Source: Streptococcus mitis (GTDB taxonomy: Bacteria > Bacillota > Bacilli > Lactobacillales > Streptococcaceae). From it: a stretch of DNA of 64,000 nt. Each line of letters starts with the position of its first letter. Within the stretch, counting starts at the first letter, position 1. Of this stretch, positions 46,291-55,243 are shown one piece after another. Both the position numbers and the translations under genes were made by a program. The stretch lies in the NCBI RefSeq assembly GCF_002860865.1, contig NZ_PKIE01000002.1:186001-250000 (forward strand). Reading direction: 5' to 3'. The notes beneath the pieces are model-generated. The model ran no database searches, was not told where the DNA came from, and was given only the letters and a program-made list of their open reading frames with translations.

Positions 46291-46789
46291 TCGCTACCTC
46301 TATCCAATAACGCTCAACTCCATTACGAACATCCTCAAATATTCCACCATTTGCTAGAATGACTGCTCTACTAGCAGGATTATTCACACTACAGGTCACA
46401 AGAGTTCTCTTGATGTTCTTTTCCTTAGCAACTTGCAAGCCCTGACGGAGAGTTTCCTTAGCATAACCCTTGCCTCTTTCTGATGGACGAATGGAGTAGC
46501 CAATGTGGCCAGCATAATTCAGTAAACCCTCATTCAGTCTTAATCGCAGATTCAAAAATCCTAGAGCACGACCTATATCATCAAATGATACAAACTGAAT
46601 AGAAGGAACACGATTTTCAGGCAAGTTTATTCCCATCTCTTTTTGCATATTTGTTTCCAACCACTCTTCATACACAAAGTTCTCTGTATCCCAAAATCCA
46701 CCATCATGGGCTGATTGGCTCTTTTCAAACTCTGCCATCATCTCTAAAACTGTTTCTTTATCTGCTAATCTTGGTCTGCGTAGTTCCAT
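46283..46789 (-). CDS. GNAT-family acetyltransferase in the nrd operon
   Basis: A 168-residue acetyltransferase with IGYSIRPSERGKGYAKETLR (acetyl-CoA loop) and NPASRAVILANGG. Gene position between nrdD and nrdG is conserved in pneumococcus-like genomes; the substrate is unknown. Overlap with nrdG implies coupled translation. Confidence 0.87.
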   Translation of the reverse strand: MELRRPRLADKETVLEMMAEFEKSQSAHDGGFWDTENFVYEEWLETNMQKEMGINLPENRVPSIQFVSFDDIGRALGFLNLRLRLNEGLLNYAGHIGYSIRPSERGKGYAKETLRQGLQVAKEKNIKRTLVTCSVNNPASRAVILANGGIFEDVRNGVERYWIEVANE

Positions 46790-46828
46790 CCTTACCTCCC
46801 ACTATGAGAAAAGTGAGAGCTGACTCTC

Positions 46829-46981
46829 ATACTCTTCGAAAATCAAATTCAAACCACGTCAGCGTCGCCTTACCGTAGATATATGTAACTGACTTCGTCA
46901 GTCTTATCTACAACCTCAAAGCAGTGCTTTGAGCAACCTGCGGCTAGCTTCCTAGTTTGCTCTTTGATTTTCATTGAGTAT
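46829..46981. repeat. RUP element, expanded form
   Basis: A 153-bp relative of the element at 16168-16280, with the same ends (ATACTCTTCGAAAATC, GATTTTCATTGAGTAT). It is longer by about 40 bp, with an extra inner segment GACTTCGTCAGTC and the hairpin CAAAGCAGTGCTTTGAG. It sits between the nrdD-operon small ORF and the acetyltransferase gene, so it lies within the presumed transcript. Confidence 0.8.
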
Positions 46982-46986
46982 CACTT

Positions 46987-47127
46987 TTATTTTTTCTTGT
47001 TCTTGTTTAAAAATTGTTCTCTGAGGCTAAGCAAACGTTCTTTCCTACCAGCTCCACCTTTAGAGTGTTTCTCGTGATAACGGGTCACTTGTGCACGCCC
47101 CTTATCGTCTAATTGATATTTTCCCAT
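46987..47127 (-). CDS. Small basic protein (46 aa) in the nrd operon
   Basis: The 46-codon ORF starts MGKYQLDDKGRAQVTRYHEK and ends in a lysine-rich tail. I recall a conserved hypothetical of this kind between nrdD and the acetyltransferase in S. pneumoniae. The charge suggests nucleic-acid binding, but no function is known. It starts 12 bases after nrdD, with only a weak SD, so coupling is likely. Confidence 0.75.
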   Translation of the reverse strand: MGKYQLDDKGRAQVTRYHEKHSKGGAGRKERLLSLREQFLNKNKKK

Positions 47128-47138
47128 TTCATTTCTTT

Positions 47139-49346
47139 CTAATTGGTTACTTGGTGACCAGCTGTTTTAATCGTTGAACCATTCATGTGTTTGACACGCG
47201 CAGCGATTTCCTTGTGACGCCCATTAACCATCGGACGCGCTTGAGGATTGCCTAAATAGCCACAAGTTCGTTTAACAACGTCTACTGTTTTAGGGTCGCT
47301 ATTGCCACAGTTTGGACAAGCAAATCCTCTCTCAGTTGGTTCAAAATCCCCTTCAAAGTCACACTTATAGCAACGGTCAATTGGTGTATTGGTCCCTAGA
47401 TAGCCGACACGGTCATAGGCATAGTCCCAGACAGCTTCCAAGGCCTTTGGATTTTGCTGAAGGACTGGATACTCACAATAATGGATGAAACCACCTGACG
47501 CACCTGCTTCTGGATAGACTTTCTCAAAGTCTAATTTTTCAAACGGCGTTGGATTTTTACGAACATCGTAGTGGAAAGAATTGGTGTAGTATTCCTTGTC
47601 CGTAATATCAGGAATAGAGCCGAACTTTTCTGTATCTAGTCGGCAGAAACGATCTGTCAAACTTTCAGATGGTGTTGAGTAGATAGAGAAATGGTAGCCA
47701 TATTGGTCAGACCACTCTTCTACACGGCGCTTCATATCGCGAATGATATCCAGCGTGAATTCCTTGGCTTCTGGATTGTGTTCCCAGCTATTTCCAAAGA
47801 AGACTGTCGCTACTTCATACAAGCCGATATAGCCTAGTGAAACTGTCGCACGACGATTCTTAAAGAGCTGGTCAACACTTTCTTCTTTACCTAGACGATG
47901 GCCAAAAGCACCGTACTGATAGAGGATAGGAGCATTGGCCGGCGTCGCTTCTTTAGTTCGTTCGACACGGTAAACCAGAGCATCTTCAGCGATATTCATC
48001 CGCTCGTTGAAGATTTCCCAGAACTTATTCATGTCGCCCTCAGACTCGAGGGCGATGCGAGGAAGATTGACCGTCACAACGCCTAGATTCATCCGACCCG
48101 AATTGACTTCTACACCATTCTCATCTTTCCATCCTTGAAGGAAAGAACGGCAGCCCATAGGAACTTTGAAAGAACCTGTCAAGTCAACAATCTTATCATA
48201 GGACAAAACATCTGGGTACATCCGCTTGGTTGCACACTCGAGGGCCAACTGCTTGATGTCGTAGTTGGGAGTCCCTTCCTCCAAGTTAAGACCTCTTTTA
48301 AGCGTAAAGATAAGTTTAGGGAAGATGGCTGTGCGGTGTTCTGATCCCAGACCCTTGATCCGAATGGTCAAGATAGCTTTTTGAATTTCACGCTCAAAAC
48401 GACTAGTTCCTAGACCAAAACCTAGTGAAGTAAAGGGTGTTTGGCCATTTGAAGTGAAGAGAGTATTGATTTCATACTCAAGAGATTGCATGGCATCGTA
48501 GATGTCTTTTTGTGTTTTCTTCCAAGCGTAATCTTCCCGTTTGTCAGGCAAAACCCACTCTTCTGCATCTTTGAGATGTTTTTGATAGTTCTTCTCTGCA
48601 TAAGGCGCCAAAACTTCATCAATACGGTCAGCTGAACAGCCTCCGTACTGGCTAGAAGCAACGTTGGCGATGATTTGGGAAATCTGAGCTGTCGCAGTCT
48701 GGATAGACTTGGGACTCTCTACCTCCGCATTTCCAATCTTAAAACCATTTTCCAACATCCCCTTAAAATCAATCAAACAGCAGTTGGTCATAGGGGTATA
48801 AGGACTGTAGTCCAAATCGTGATAGTGGATATCCCCCTTTTGGTGGGCATTAGCTACGTGCTTGGGAAGCATTTGCAGCCCGATTGACTTCCCAACAATC
48901 CCTGCTGTCAAATCACGCTGGGTGTTGAAGACATCGCTGTCTTTATTGGCATTTTCATTGACAACTGCCTGATCTTTATTGAGCAGTTTATGGATACTAA
49001 AGTTAATATCTGTCGCTTTTGAGCGCTCAAAATCTCTCTGTGTACGATAAGTAATATACTCCTCAGCCAATGCATATTCTTTGGCTTCAAGGAGTTCGTG
49101 TTCTACGATATTTTGGATTTCATAAATCTTAACTCCCTGTGGAAATCGACTATGAATTTCTGTGACAATTCGCTCAGTCAGAGCATTTAGGCGCTTTTCA
49201 ACCAAGGGTGTCACATCCATAACCTTGTCAGCCGCCTTGTGGAGAGCCTTGTCAATCTTGTCCACATCAAATACAACACGTCTCCCATCTCGTTTTTCAA
49301 CAAAGAGGGTTGGTAGGGTTGTAATTTTTTCTTCTAGTGCAATCAT
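47139..49346 (-). CDS. nrdD: Anaerobic ribonucleoside-triphosphate reductase
   Basis: Class III reductase (735 residues from the MIALEEKI start) that makes dNTPs without oxygen using a glycyl radical. The N-terminus has an ATP-cone (VEKRDGRRVVFDVDKIDKAL); near the C-terminus lie a four-Cys zinc site (CYKC and CPNC) and the radical motif RTCGYLG. The second ATG (49346) has better SD spacing to AAAAGAG than the first (49352). It is first of nrdD - small ORF - acetyltransferase - nrdG. Confidence 0.96.
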   Translation of the reverse strand: MIALEEKITTLPTLFVEKRDGRRVVFDVDKIDKALHKAADKVMDVTPLVEKRLNALTERIVTEIHSRFPQGVKIYEIQNIVEHELLEAKEYALAEEYITYRTQRDFERSKATDINFSIHKLLNKDQAVVNENANKDSDVFNTQRDLTAGIVGKSIGLQMLPKHVANAHQKGDIHYHDLDYSPYTPMTNCCLIDFKGMLENGFKIGNAEVESPKSIQTATAQISQIIANVASSQYGGCSADRIDEVLAPYAEKNYQKHLKDAEEWVLPDKREDYAWKKTQKDIYDAMQSLEYEINTLFTSNGQTPFTSLGFGLGTSRFEREIQKAILTIRIKGLGSEHRTAIFPKLIFTLKRGLNLEEGTPNYDIKQLALECATKRMYPDVLSYDKIVDLTGSFKVPMGCRSFLQGWKDENGVEVNSGRMNLGVVTVNLPRIALESEGDMNKFWEIFNERMNIAEDALVYRVERTKEATPANAPILYQYGAFGHRLGKEESVDQLFKNRRATVSLGYIGLYEVATVFFGNSWEHNPEAKEFTLDIIRDMKRRVEEWSDQYGYHFSIYSTPSESLTDRFCRLDTEKFGSIPDITDKEYYTNSFHYDVRKNPTPFEKLDFEKVYPEAGASGGFIHYCEYPVLQQNPKALEAVWDYAYDRVGYLGTNTPIDRCYKCDFEGDFEPTERGFACPNCGNSDPKTVDVVKRTCGYLGNPQARPMVNGRHKEIAARVKHMNGSTIKTAGHQVTN

Positions 49347-49384
49347 ATGCATGCTCTTTTCTAAAATAGGATATCTAAAAAGTA

Positions 49385-49460
49385 TTATACCACTCTAAAA
49401 AGAAAAATCAATATCTTGTGTTAAAAATCCTAAAATTTTTAAAAATACACAAGATATTGA
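49385..49460 (-). promoter_or_regulatory. nrdD promoter and 16-bp inverted repeat (NrdR-like and/or terminator)
   Basis: On the minus strand TTGATT, a 16-base spacer and TATAAT (about 49387-49392) form an extended -10 promoter. AATCAATATCTTGTGT and ACACAAGATATTGATT are perfect 16-bp inverted arms around 25 bases, and one overlaps the -35. The arm resembles an NrdR box. The repeat is also followed by T-rich sequence and could terminate the membrane-protein gene upstream. Confidence 0.6.
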
Positions 49461-49465
49461 TTTAG

Positions 49466-51004
49466 TTATTTAATTTTATAGACTTTAAACTCTGAGTAAT
49501 CTGTCTTTACTGGTTGGTAACTTTCTTTCAAGATTGTTTCCACTTCAGACCAGACTGCTACCTTATCATTCACCACAATCACCTTGGGTTGTTTTTCTTT
49601 CAAGTCATTGAGTAGCTTATTCCGATTTTCCTCAGTTGCTGTATAGTGCATCGGGGACAAAATAGCCGATGGCGACAAGCGCTCACTCTTACGATAAAGA
49701 GTTGCAGTATCATCCCATGCATATATAGCATCTTCCGTACTTGTCTCCTCTTTCACCAAATCAGCAAGACGTTCACGTTCTTGATAAGGTACTGGATAAA
49801 GGACAAATCTCATCAAAAAAGGAACAGCCAAAAGATATAACAAAGTTAAAATCGGTAGGTAAAGATTTCCTTTAGTATAGCGATGCCAGAGACTAACGGG
49901 CTCTTCTCTGCGTCTTCTTCTAACACTACGACCACTCTGTTGCCCCTTGATATTGGACACTAAAAGCAGAAGAAAGACAGGGAAAATAAGCATCAAACGG
50001 GATGCATGTAGAGGATCCTGTGTAAAGAAAATCACTACCAAACCTAAAATCAGGAACAAACTCGCAGGCACTGAGATGACATATAGTTTAGAGGATTTAG
50101 ATTGAAAGAGACCTAAAAAGATAAAAACCAAAACTCCCATGCCAAGAGCCAACAACCCGTAAAACAAAACATTTTCTATCAATGCCGAAACAGAAACCAA
50201 ACGAATGGAATGAATTGGATACAAAATTCCACTAATCGCATCCTCAAAACTTCCTGTTGCAACACTATAATAGGCAGTTGGATAAAAGACAAGTGAAAAA
50301 CCTAAAGCCACTGCAAGAAACTGATAAAATCCATGTGCAAAACGTCTATGCCCAAGGTTAAAGACCAACAAGCCTAAACTCACTACAGCAATAAACAGGA
50401 GCGATGATAAGGGAGCAAAGAAAAATCCGCCCGCCAAAGCCAGCCCAATCCGTACAAATCCCTTGTCATGGCTTGGATTGCTTAGGTAAGTCGCAACTAA
50501 ACTAAAGGCCGCGAATAAGAAGGGAAGTGCTAAAAGAGTCGCATAACCTCCACCAAAAGCAAGACCTGTAACTAGCATGTAAAAAATAGTCACCAGTTGT
50601 CCAGCTTGGTCTCCTTGCTCTGTCAAGGTGTCTGCCGATCGAAAGAGGAAAAATCCTCCTGCTACCAAGGCTAACCACTCAAAGATGGCAAAGAGAAATC
50701 CGCCCTGAGTCACGTAAGTCAGCAAATAATAAAGCAAACCTTGACTTCCATAATAGTCGCTGTAAATTTTCCCTGTCTGATGAAGGGCCCAACCTGCATA
50801 AAAATCCTGCACTTCCTGTGCACTCATTAAATCGAGTAATAGCGGTACTCCTAGAGTTATCACCGTTACAAGCGTACTCCATAGTAAAATTTTCACCAAA
50901 GGAAGACGACTTGATTCACGATGATGCGATTCTTGTTCGATTTGGTATTCTAGAGGTTCACGATTCTCCTGATGAACTTCTTCTACTCTACCATACACAC
51001 TCAT
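49466..51004 (-). CDS. Polytopic membrane protein, competence-induced Ccs4-like
   Basis: A 512-residue protein from the ATG at 51004 (SVYGRVEEVHQENRE), with a charged N-tail, about eleven membrane helices and a soluble C-terminal domain (about 425-512). The architecture is like GT-C or DUF2142-type membrane proteins, but no catalytic motif is obvious. I recall a competence-induced protein called Ccs4 at this place in S. pneumoniae. An upstream ComX box and a small ORF fit that. SD AGGAG is seven bases before the ATG. Confidence 0.72.
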   Translation of the reverse strand: MSVYGRVEEVHQENREPLEYQIEQESHHRESSRLPLVKILLWSTLVTVITLGVPLLLDLMSAQEVQDFYAGWALHQTGKIYSDYYGSQGLLYYLLTYVTQGGFLFAIFEWLALVAGGFFLFRSADTLTEQGDQAGQLVTIFYMLVTGLAFGGGYATLLALPFLFAAFSLVATYLSNPSHDKGFVRIGLALAGGFFFAPLSSLLFIAVVSLGLLVFNLGHRRFAHGFYQFLAVALGFSLVFYPTAYYSVATGSFEDAISGILYPIHSIRLVSVSALIENVLFYGLLALGMGVLVFIFLGLFQSKSSKLYVISVPASLFLILGLVVIFFTQDPLHASRLMLIFPVFLLLLVSNIKGQQSGRSVRRRRREEPVSLWHRYTKGNLYLPILTLLYLLAVPFLMRFVLYPVPYQERERLADLVKEETSTEDAIYAWDDTATLYRKSERLSPSAILSPMHYTATEENRNKLLNDLKEKQPKVIVVNDKVAVWSEVETILKESYQPVKTDYSEFKVYKIK

Positions 51005-51040
51005 ATCGTTTCTCCTATTCAATTTATCTGTCTTAGTATA

Positions 51041-51184
51041 TCAAAAAGTCCTAGGATTGTCAGCTTGCGATGGGTGTTTGAGTGATTTTTTGCATAGTTT
51101 CACAAAGGTTTCAATTTCTCGAAATCGGTGTAAATGTGTCTGTTTAAATGTCATGATATAGTTCAATTCTTTCTGAGTCAGCAT
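51041..51184 (-). CDS. Small ORF (47 aa) behind a ComX box
   Basis: The ORF begins MLTQKELNYIMTFKQTHLHR and has a very strong SD (TAGGAGG) at good distance. It is mostly helical and basic, with one Cys. It lies between a ComX box and the large membrane protein, 36 bases before the latter, and is probably cotranscribed. It may correspond to the small competence-induced protein Ccs1 of pneumococcus; that name is from memory and not certain. Confidence 0.72.
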   Translation of the reverse strand: MLTQKELNYIMTFKQTHLHRFREIETFVKLCKKSLKHPSQADNPRTF

Positions 51185-51203
51185 CTTTCCTCCTACATCT
51201 TCT

Positions 51204-51211
51204 TATTCGTA
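51204..51211 (-). promoter_or_regulatory. ComX (SigX) box
   Basis: The minus strand reads TACGAATA, the exact cin/combox, preceded by TTT and followed after about 20 bases by the start codon of the small ORF. This marks the downstream pair as late competence genes. Confidence 0.8.
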
Positions 51212-51220
51212 AAAGGCAAG

Positions 51221-51251
51221 AAAAATAGGACTGGTTTGTGTCCTCAGTCCT
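51221..51251 (-). terminator. Terminator of cls
   Basis: On the minus strand AGGACTG and CAGTCCT form a 7-bp stem followed by ATTTTTC, close to the cls stop codon. Confidence 0.8.
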
Positions 51252-51258
51252 AGATTTC

Positions 51259-52791
51259 TTATAAGATAGGGGCGAATAACTGGGCGATTTCCTTAATCAA
51301 TTTTTGATACCAGCTGTTTTTTATCGTATGAGGGAAAATTTCTTGCGATACCGAAAAAATCTCTTGAAAATCTTTTTGAATCTCAGTGATTGATTCTGTT
51401 TTATATAGCAAGACTGCATTTTCATAGTGGTGAAGCAAACTTCTATAATCTAAGTTAATGGTTCCAACTGCAGCAAAGTCCTTATCCACTAGGATTTGTT
51501 TACTGTGGATAAAGCCTGGACTATACTCAAAAATCCTTACTCCTGCTGACAACAAATCTGGATAAGCCCCTCTTGTGATGAGTTGGATTAATTTCTTATC
51601 TGGAATAAAAGGGGTCACAATGCGGACATCAACACCCCTCATGGCCGCATTTTTAATACTCTCTGTTAAGTCATAGTCAATAATCAAATAGGGCGTTGTA
51701 ATAAAGACTGAATCAGTGGCCTGATTAATCAAACTTTGATAGACTTTTTTCCCTACCTGGGTACGGAAGATGGGCTTGGGTCCACTACCGTAAGGAATGC
51801 AGAGCCCTTGGCCAGAACAAGGCTGATTTTCCAAGTGATACTGATCAAAATCGCTGATTTCCCCACGATTGATATACCAAGTCATCAAAAAGAGACGGGT
51901 GAGAGCCTTGACACCAGGGCCATCTAAGCGAATCCCACTATCCTTCCAATAGCCAAAGCGTTCTACATGATTGATGTATTCATCGGCTAAGTTGATACCT
52001 CCTGTATAAGCTACCTGACCATCTATGACCAGAATTTTACGATGGTCACGATTGTTGTAAGCCACCGTCAAGCGAGGAACCACCTTGTTAAATTTATGGG
52101 CTTCAATTCCTCGACTACGAAGCTGAATAGTATAGTCTCCAGGTAAAGTCGCCATACAGCCGATATCATCATAGAGCATCTTGACCTCTACACCCTGAGC
52201 TGCCTTTTGCTCTAGTATGTCTAGTATGCTATTCCACATCAAACCTTCTTCGACAATATAATACTCTAGAAAGATAAACTTTTCAGCTTTCTTGAGGTCT
52301 TCCAACATATATTGCCACATGCTTTCACCCGAAGAAAAGAATTGTGAATCTGTTCGATCATAGACATCGGCATTGCTATCCATACTTAGCAAAGATTTGA
52401 TAACTCCGTAAGCCGCCTTATCATCTTCCTTCAATTTCTGGCGGAGAGCTTTACTGTTATCCTCCCGAAAATGCATAGAACCAAGTTTGTCCAACTGTTT
52501 GATTTCTTTTTTGGATAATCGTCTTTCACCAAACATCAGATAGAGCAAGGGGCCGATGACAGGAACAAAAGTCACCACTAACCACATCACTTTACTATCA
52601 GGTGTCATAGAACGATTGACAATCGCGACAATAGTCGCCATACTCATAATGATTAAGAGAATCACCCAAAGAATAGGAGCCATCCGCCCTACATAAAGAA
52701 AGAGGCCAAAAACAAGAGAAAGTTCAAGTAGCATAATTGAAAGACTAAAGCCATACTTGGACATCAATAATTGAAATTTTCTATATTTCAT
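51259..52791 (-). CDS. cls: Cardiolipin synthase
   Basis: A 510-residue phospholipase-D-superfamily enzyme that joins two phosphatidylglycerols into cardiolipin. Two N-terminal membrane helices and a short charged segment lead into two HKD motifs: HRKILVIDGQVAYTGGIN and HSKQILVDKDFAAVGTIN. Length fits ClsA/YwnE-type synthases. It is transcribed alone. Confidence 0.94.
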   Translation of the reverse strand: MKYRKFQLLMSKYGFSLSIMLLELSLVFGLFLYVGRMAPILWVILLIIMSMATIVAIVNRSMTPDSKVMWLVVTFVPVIGPLLYLMFGERRLSKKEIKQLDKLGSMHFREDNSKALRQKLKEDDKAAYGVIKSLLSMDSNADVYDRTDSQFFSSGESMWQYMLEDLKKAEKFIFLEYYIVEEGLMWNSILDILEQKAAQGVEVKMLYDDIGCMATLPGDYTIQLRSRGIEAHKFNKVVPRLTVAYNNRDHRKILVIDGQVAYTGGINLADEYINHVERFGYWKDSGIRLDGPGVKALTRLFLMTWYINRGEISDFDQYHLENQPCSGQGLCIPYGSGPKPIFRTQVGKKVYQSLINQATDSVFITTPYLIIDYDLTESIKNAAMRGVDVRIVTPFIPDKKLIQLITRGAYPDLLSAGVRIFEYSPGFIHSKQILVDKDFAAVGTINLDYRSLLHHYENAVLLYKTESITEIQKDFQEIFSVSQEIFPHTIKNSWYQKLIKEIAQLFAPIL

Positions 52792-52894
52792 ATCCCCTCC
52801 TTGATATTTTGAATGATAAAAACAGGTAATTAAAACTAGTATAACTCAGGTATTCGGTAGAAGGCAAGTATTTATAATCATTTTTCTGAGCAAA

Positions 52895-52922
52895 AGCAAA
52901 AGAGACCGAAAATTCCAGTCTC
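52895..52922 (-). terminator. Terminator of the folC-lipoprotein transcript
   Basis: On the minus strand GAGACTGGAA and TTTTCGGTCTC pair and are followed by TTTTGC. It lies just after the lipoprotein stop codon. Confidence 0.7.
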
Positions 52923-52930
52923 CTCCTAGT

Positions 52931-53368
52931 CTATTTTGATAAAACGATGCGATCAAACGCTTCTCTATCCATATCGTCGATAATCATCTGATTACCATTG
53001 ATTCCATAAATCTTGACATCATTACCAATAATCATGCGTTGATTAGCAGCGTCAAAGCTAACCTGCTTGAGTTCTTGTTCCCCATCAGTTTCTACCTGTG
53101 TCCAGGTGCCAGTTGTTCCAGTTACCACTAAAGTGATACGGTCTCTTTCGTCCTGACCAGTATAAGTTCTATCAATATTAGTTAGTTGAACCTCAGGCGC
53201 ATTTTGTGAAGAACTTGTCGTTGCCCGGTTTGTATTTTCTGTGGAAGATGAAGTAGCAGGTTGTAATTGCTGAGTTTGTTGTGTTTGCGGTTGAGCTGCT
53301 GGTTGTTGAACCTGTTGAACTCTTTGTGAACAAGCTACTAAGAGACTAAGACTTGCTATAGAGGTCAA
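52931..53368 (-). CDS. Putative lipoprotein with Gln/Ser/Thr-rich linker
   Basis: About 145 residues with lipobox LLVACS, a Gln-rich linker (QQPAAQPQTQQTQQ) and a small C-terminal domain (about 70-145). The only possible start in frame is TTG at 53368, because a TGA lies four codons upstream. That gives an N-region without the usual positive charges (TSIASLSLLVAC). TTG overlaps the TGA stop of folC, so translation may be coupled, or the leader may have been shortened. No functional domain was recognised. Confidence 0.7.
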   Translation of the reverse strand: MTSIASLSLLVACSQRVQQVQQPAAQPQTQQTQQLQPATSSSTENTNRATTSSSQNAPEVQLTNIDRTYTGQDERDRITLVVTGTTGTWTQVETDGEQELKQVSFDAANQRMIIGNDVKIYGINGNQMIIDDMDREAFDRIVLSK

Positions 53369-54615
53369 TTTATCTGCTCATGCCCCAGTATGTCGCTCCG
53401 TACTTCTGAGATAAAATAGAGAGACCCTGTAATGAACAACAAATCCTGGGCATCTGCCCTTTCTTCAAAATCGCTAATAAATTTTCGGTAAGAAGAAACT
53501 ATATCGTAACCTGTTACATCCGTCTCATCTAAAGAACCTTGATAGTCAAAACCAGTCACCTTGAGTTCCACCTGAGGTAAATTTTCAGTCAGATAACCCA
53601 ACATTCCTTGATAATCCTTCCGTTTCAAGGCTCCAAAGAGGATTTGAGGACGATAACCTTCCTGCTCTTTTTCTTTGATAAACTCCACCAGGCGAGTCAA
53701 GGCAGGGAGGTTATGAGCACCGTCCAAGTATATCTGCGGACGAATACGCTCCAAACGCCCAGCCCAATGGGTCTTCTCCAAAGCCTGTCTTACAACCTGC
53801 TCATCAACAGCTTCCTTTCTTTCTCCCATAAAAAGAAGAAACGTTTGTAGCGCCAAGGCCGCATTTTCCTGCTGATAAGCTCCTTCTAAACCTATTTTCA
53901 ACTGTGAAAGGTTACCCAAAGAGCTTGAAAAATCCCCATTCAGCATTGAAAAATCCTGACCTGCCTGGTAAAGGTCAACAGCTAAAGAGGCTGCTTTTTT
54001 CTGACAGACAAGTCTAGCTTCTGAAGGCAACTTAGCAATCACTGCCTTTTTACCAGCCTTGAAAATACCAGCTTTCTGCTCTGCAATTGCTGCTATACTG
54101 TCACCCAGAGTCTCCTGATGGTCAAGTCCGATGGAGGTGATGACAGCAAGCTCTCCAGTTACCACATTAGTCGTGTCAAGTAAGCCGCCAATTCCCACTT
54201 CTAGTAAAACCAAATCCACCTCTTGCTCTCTAAAATAAAGAAAAGCAATCAAGGTCAGCAATTCAAAAAAGGACAACTGGTCATGGGTTTGCAGAAGCGT
54301 CTTTTCCATCTCCCTGACCTGCTCAGCTAAACGGATGAAGTCTGCATCAGCTATTGGTTGCCCATTAATGCAGATTCGATCATTAATAGAGACGATATGA
54401 GGGGAGGTAAAGGTCGCAACTTTTTTGCCATGTCCCATAAATAACTCCCTCATAAAAGCAATGGTAGATCCTTTCCCATTAGTCCCTGTTACGTGGATAA
54501 TAGGGTAAGACTGCTCAGGATTCCCCAACAAATCCACCGCTTGCTGTATTCGGCCCAAACCTGATCGAAAATTCAAACCAATCCGACTATGAAGCCATTC
54601 TTCTATTTCAAACAT
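53365..54615 (-). CDS. folC: Folylpolyglutamate / dihydrofolate synthase
   Basis: A 416-residue ligase of the Mur family adding glutamate to folates. ATP loop GTNGKGSTIAFM (about 42-53), DLVLLEVGIGGLLDTTNVV and DGAHNLPAL are characteristic. The start is MFEIEEWLHS at 54615, with AAGGAG at good spacing; the ATG at 54621 is part of that SD context. The lipoprotein gene follows with a TTGA overlap. Confidence 0.94.
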   Translation of the reverse strand: MFEIEEWLHSRIGLNFRSGLGRIQQAVDLLGNPEQSYPIIHVTGTNGKGSTIAFMRELFMGHGKKVATFTSPHIVSINDRICINGQPIADADFIRLAEQVREMEKTLLQTHDQLSFFELLTLIAFLYFREQEVDLVLLEVGIGGLLDTTNVVTGELAVITSIGLDHQETLGDSIAAIAEQKAGIFKAGKKAVIAKLPSEARLVCQKKAASLAVDLYQAGQDFSMLNGDFSSSLGNLSQLKIGLEGAYQQENAALALQTFLLFMGERKEAVDEQVVRQALEKTHWAGRLERIRPQIYLDGAHNLPALTRLVEFIKEKEQEGYRPQILFGALKRKDYQGMLGYLTENLPQVELKVTGFDYQGSLDETDVTGYDIVSSYRKFISDFEERADAQDLLFITGSLYFISEVRSDILGHEQIN

Positions 54616-54670
54616 ACACATCTCCTTGACAAAAGTCTAATCAATTATCTAGCAAAATTCCGTAGATAAC

Positions 54671-54704
54671 AAAAAAATGAGGTCAGGATTTTCGTCCCGA
54701 CCTC
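54671..54704 (-). terminator. Terminator hairpin upstream of folC
   Basis: On the minus strand GAGGTCGGG and CCTGACCTC pair and are followed by ATTTTTTTG. It ends transcripts coming from the ireB-ruvX-DUF1292 operon before folC. Confidence 0.8.
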
Positions 54705-54749
54705 TTACCTGGTTAGCTAATAACTAGCTACTATAAATGTTAACGAGAG

Positions 54750-54924
54750 CTAAAAACATCCCCGGACTTACCAGTTCTCTCTTATTTAAAGGAACTGGGG
54801 TAAAAATGTTCACTGGACTTACTTACGGTATTTATTTTTAGCATAAGGCTAAAAACGTCCCCCAGACTTACCAGCTCTTTTTTATTTCAAAGAGCTGGGC
54901 TAAAAATATCCCCCGGATATTTTT
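54750..54924. repeat. Tandem array of about 50-bp hairpin units downstream of the DUF1292 gene
   Basis: Units start near 54750, 54800, 54849 and 54900 with TAAAAAY..., followed by CCCCSGAC, ACTTACC and a hairpin (such as CCAGCTCTTT and AAAGAGCTGG). The fourth unit ends as AAAAATATCC/GGATATTTTT, a terminator hairpin starting at the DUF1292 stop codon. The rest of the 300-base gap holds no gene. Confidence 0.7.
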
Positions 54925-55228
54925 ACTCCTCCATAAAACTATTGAAGACTTCTTCAATCATGTTCCATTCGTCTTCTGAGTCTTCTGGGATTGGTTGCAA
55001 TTCGCCTTCTGTCCCATCTTCGTTTTCGATGAATGAGTAAGCTTGGATTTCAACTTGTCCGTCTTCGTCTTCTTCTGCGTTAACTGGTACTAGAAGAACA
55101 TAGTTTTTCCCAAATTCTTCTTTTCCATCAATCGTCAAAAGGATTTCAAACAAGGTTTCATTTCCTTGTTCATCTACTAGTGTAATTAATTCACGTTCTT
55201 CGTGGTCGTGGTTATGATCGTGTGACAT
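54923..55228 (-). CDS. DUF1292-family protein
   Basis: A 101-residue very acidic protein ([20 protein letters not shown] and many Asp/Glu). Position after ireB and ruvX is conserved in Firmicutes; the molecular role is unknown. The His-rich N-terminus might bind metal, but that is only suggestive. Confidence 0.9.
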   Translation of the reverse strand: MSHDHNHDHEERELITLVDEQGNETLFEILLTIDGKEEFGKNYVLLVPVNAEEDEDGQVEIQAYSFIENEDGTEGELQPIPEDSEDEWNMIEEVFNSFMEE

Positions 55229-55243
55229 AGCCTCTCCTTTATA

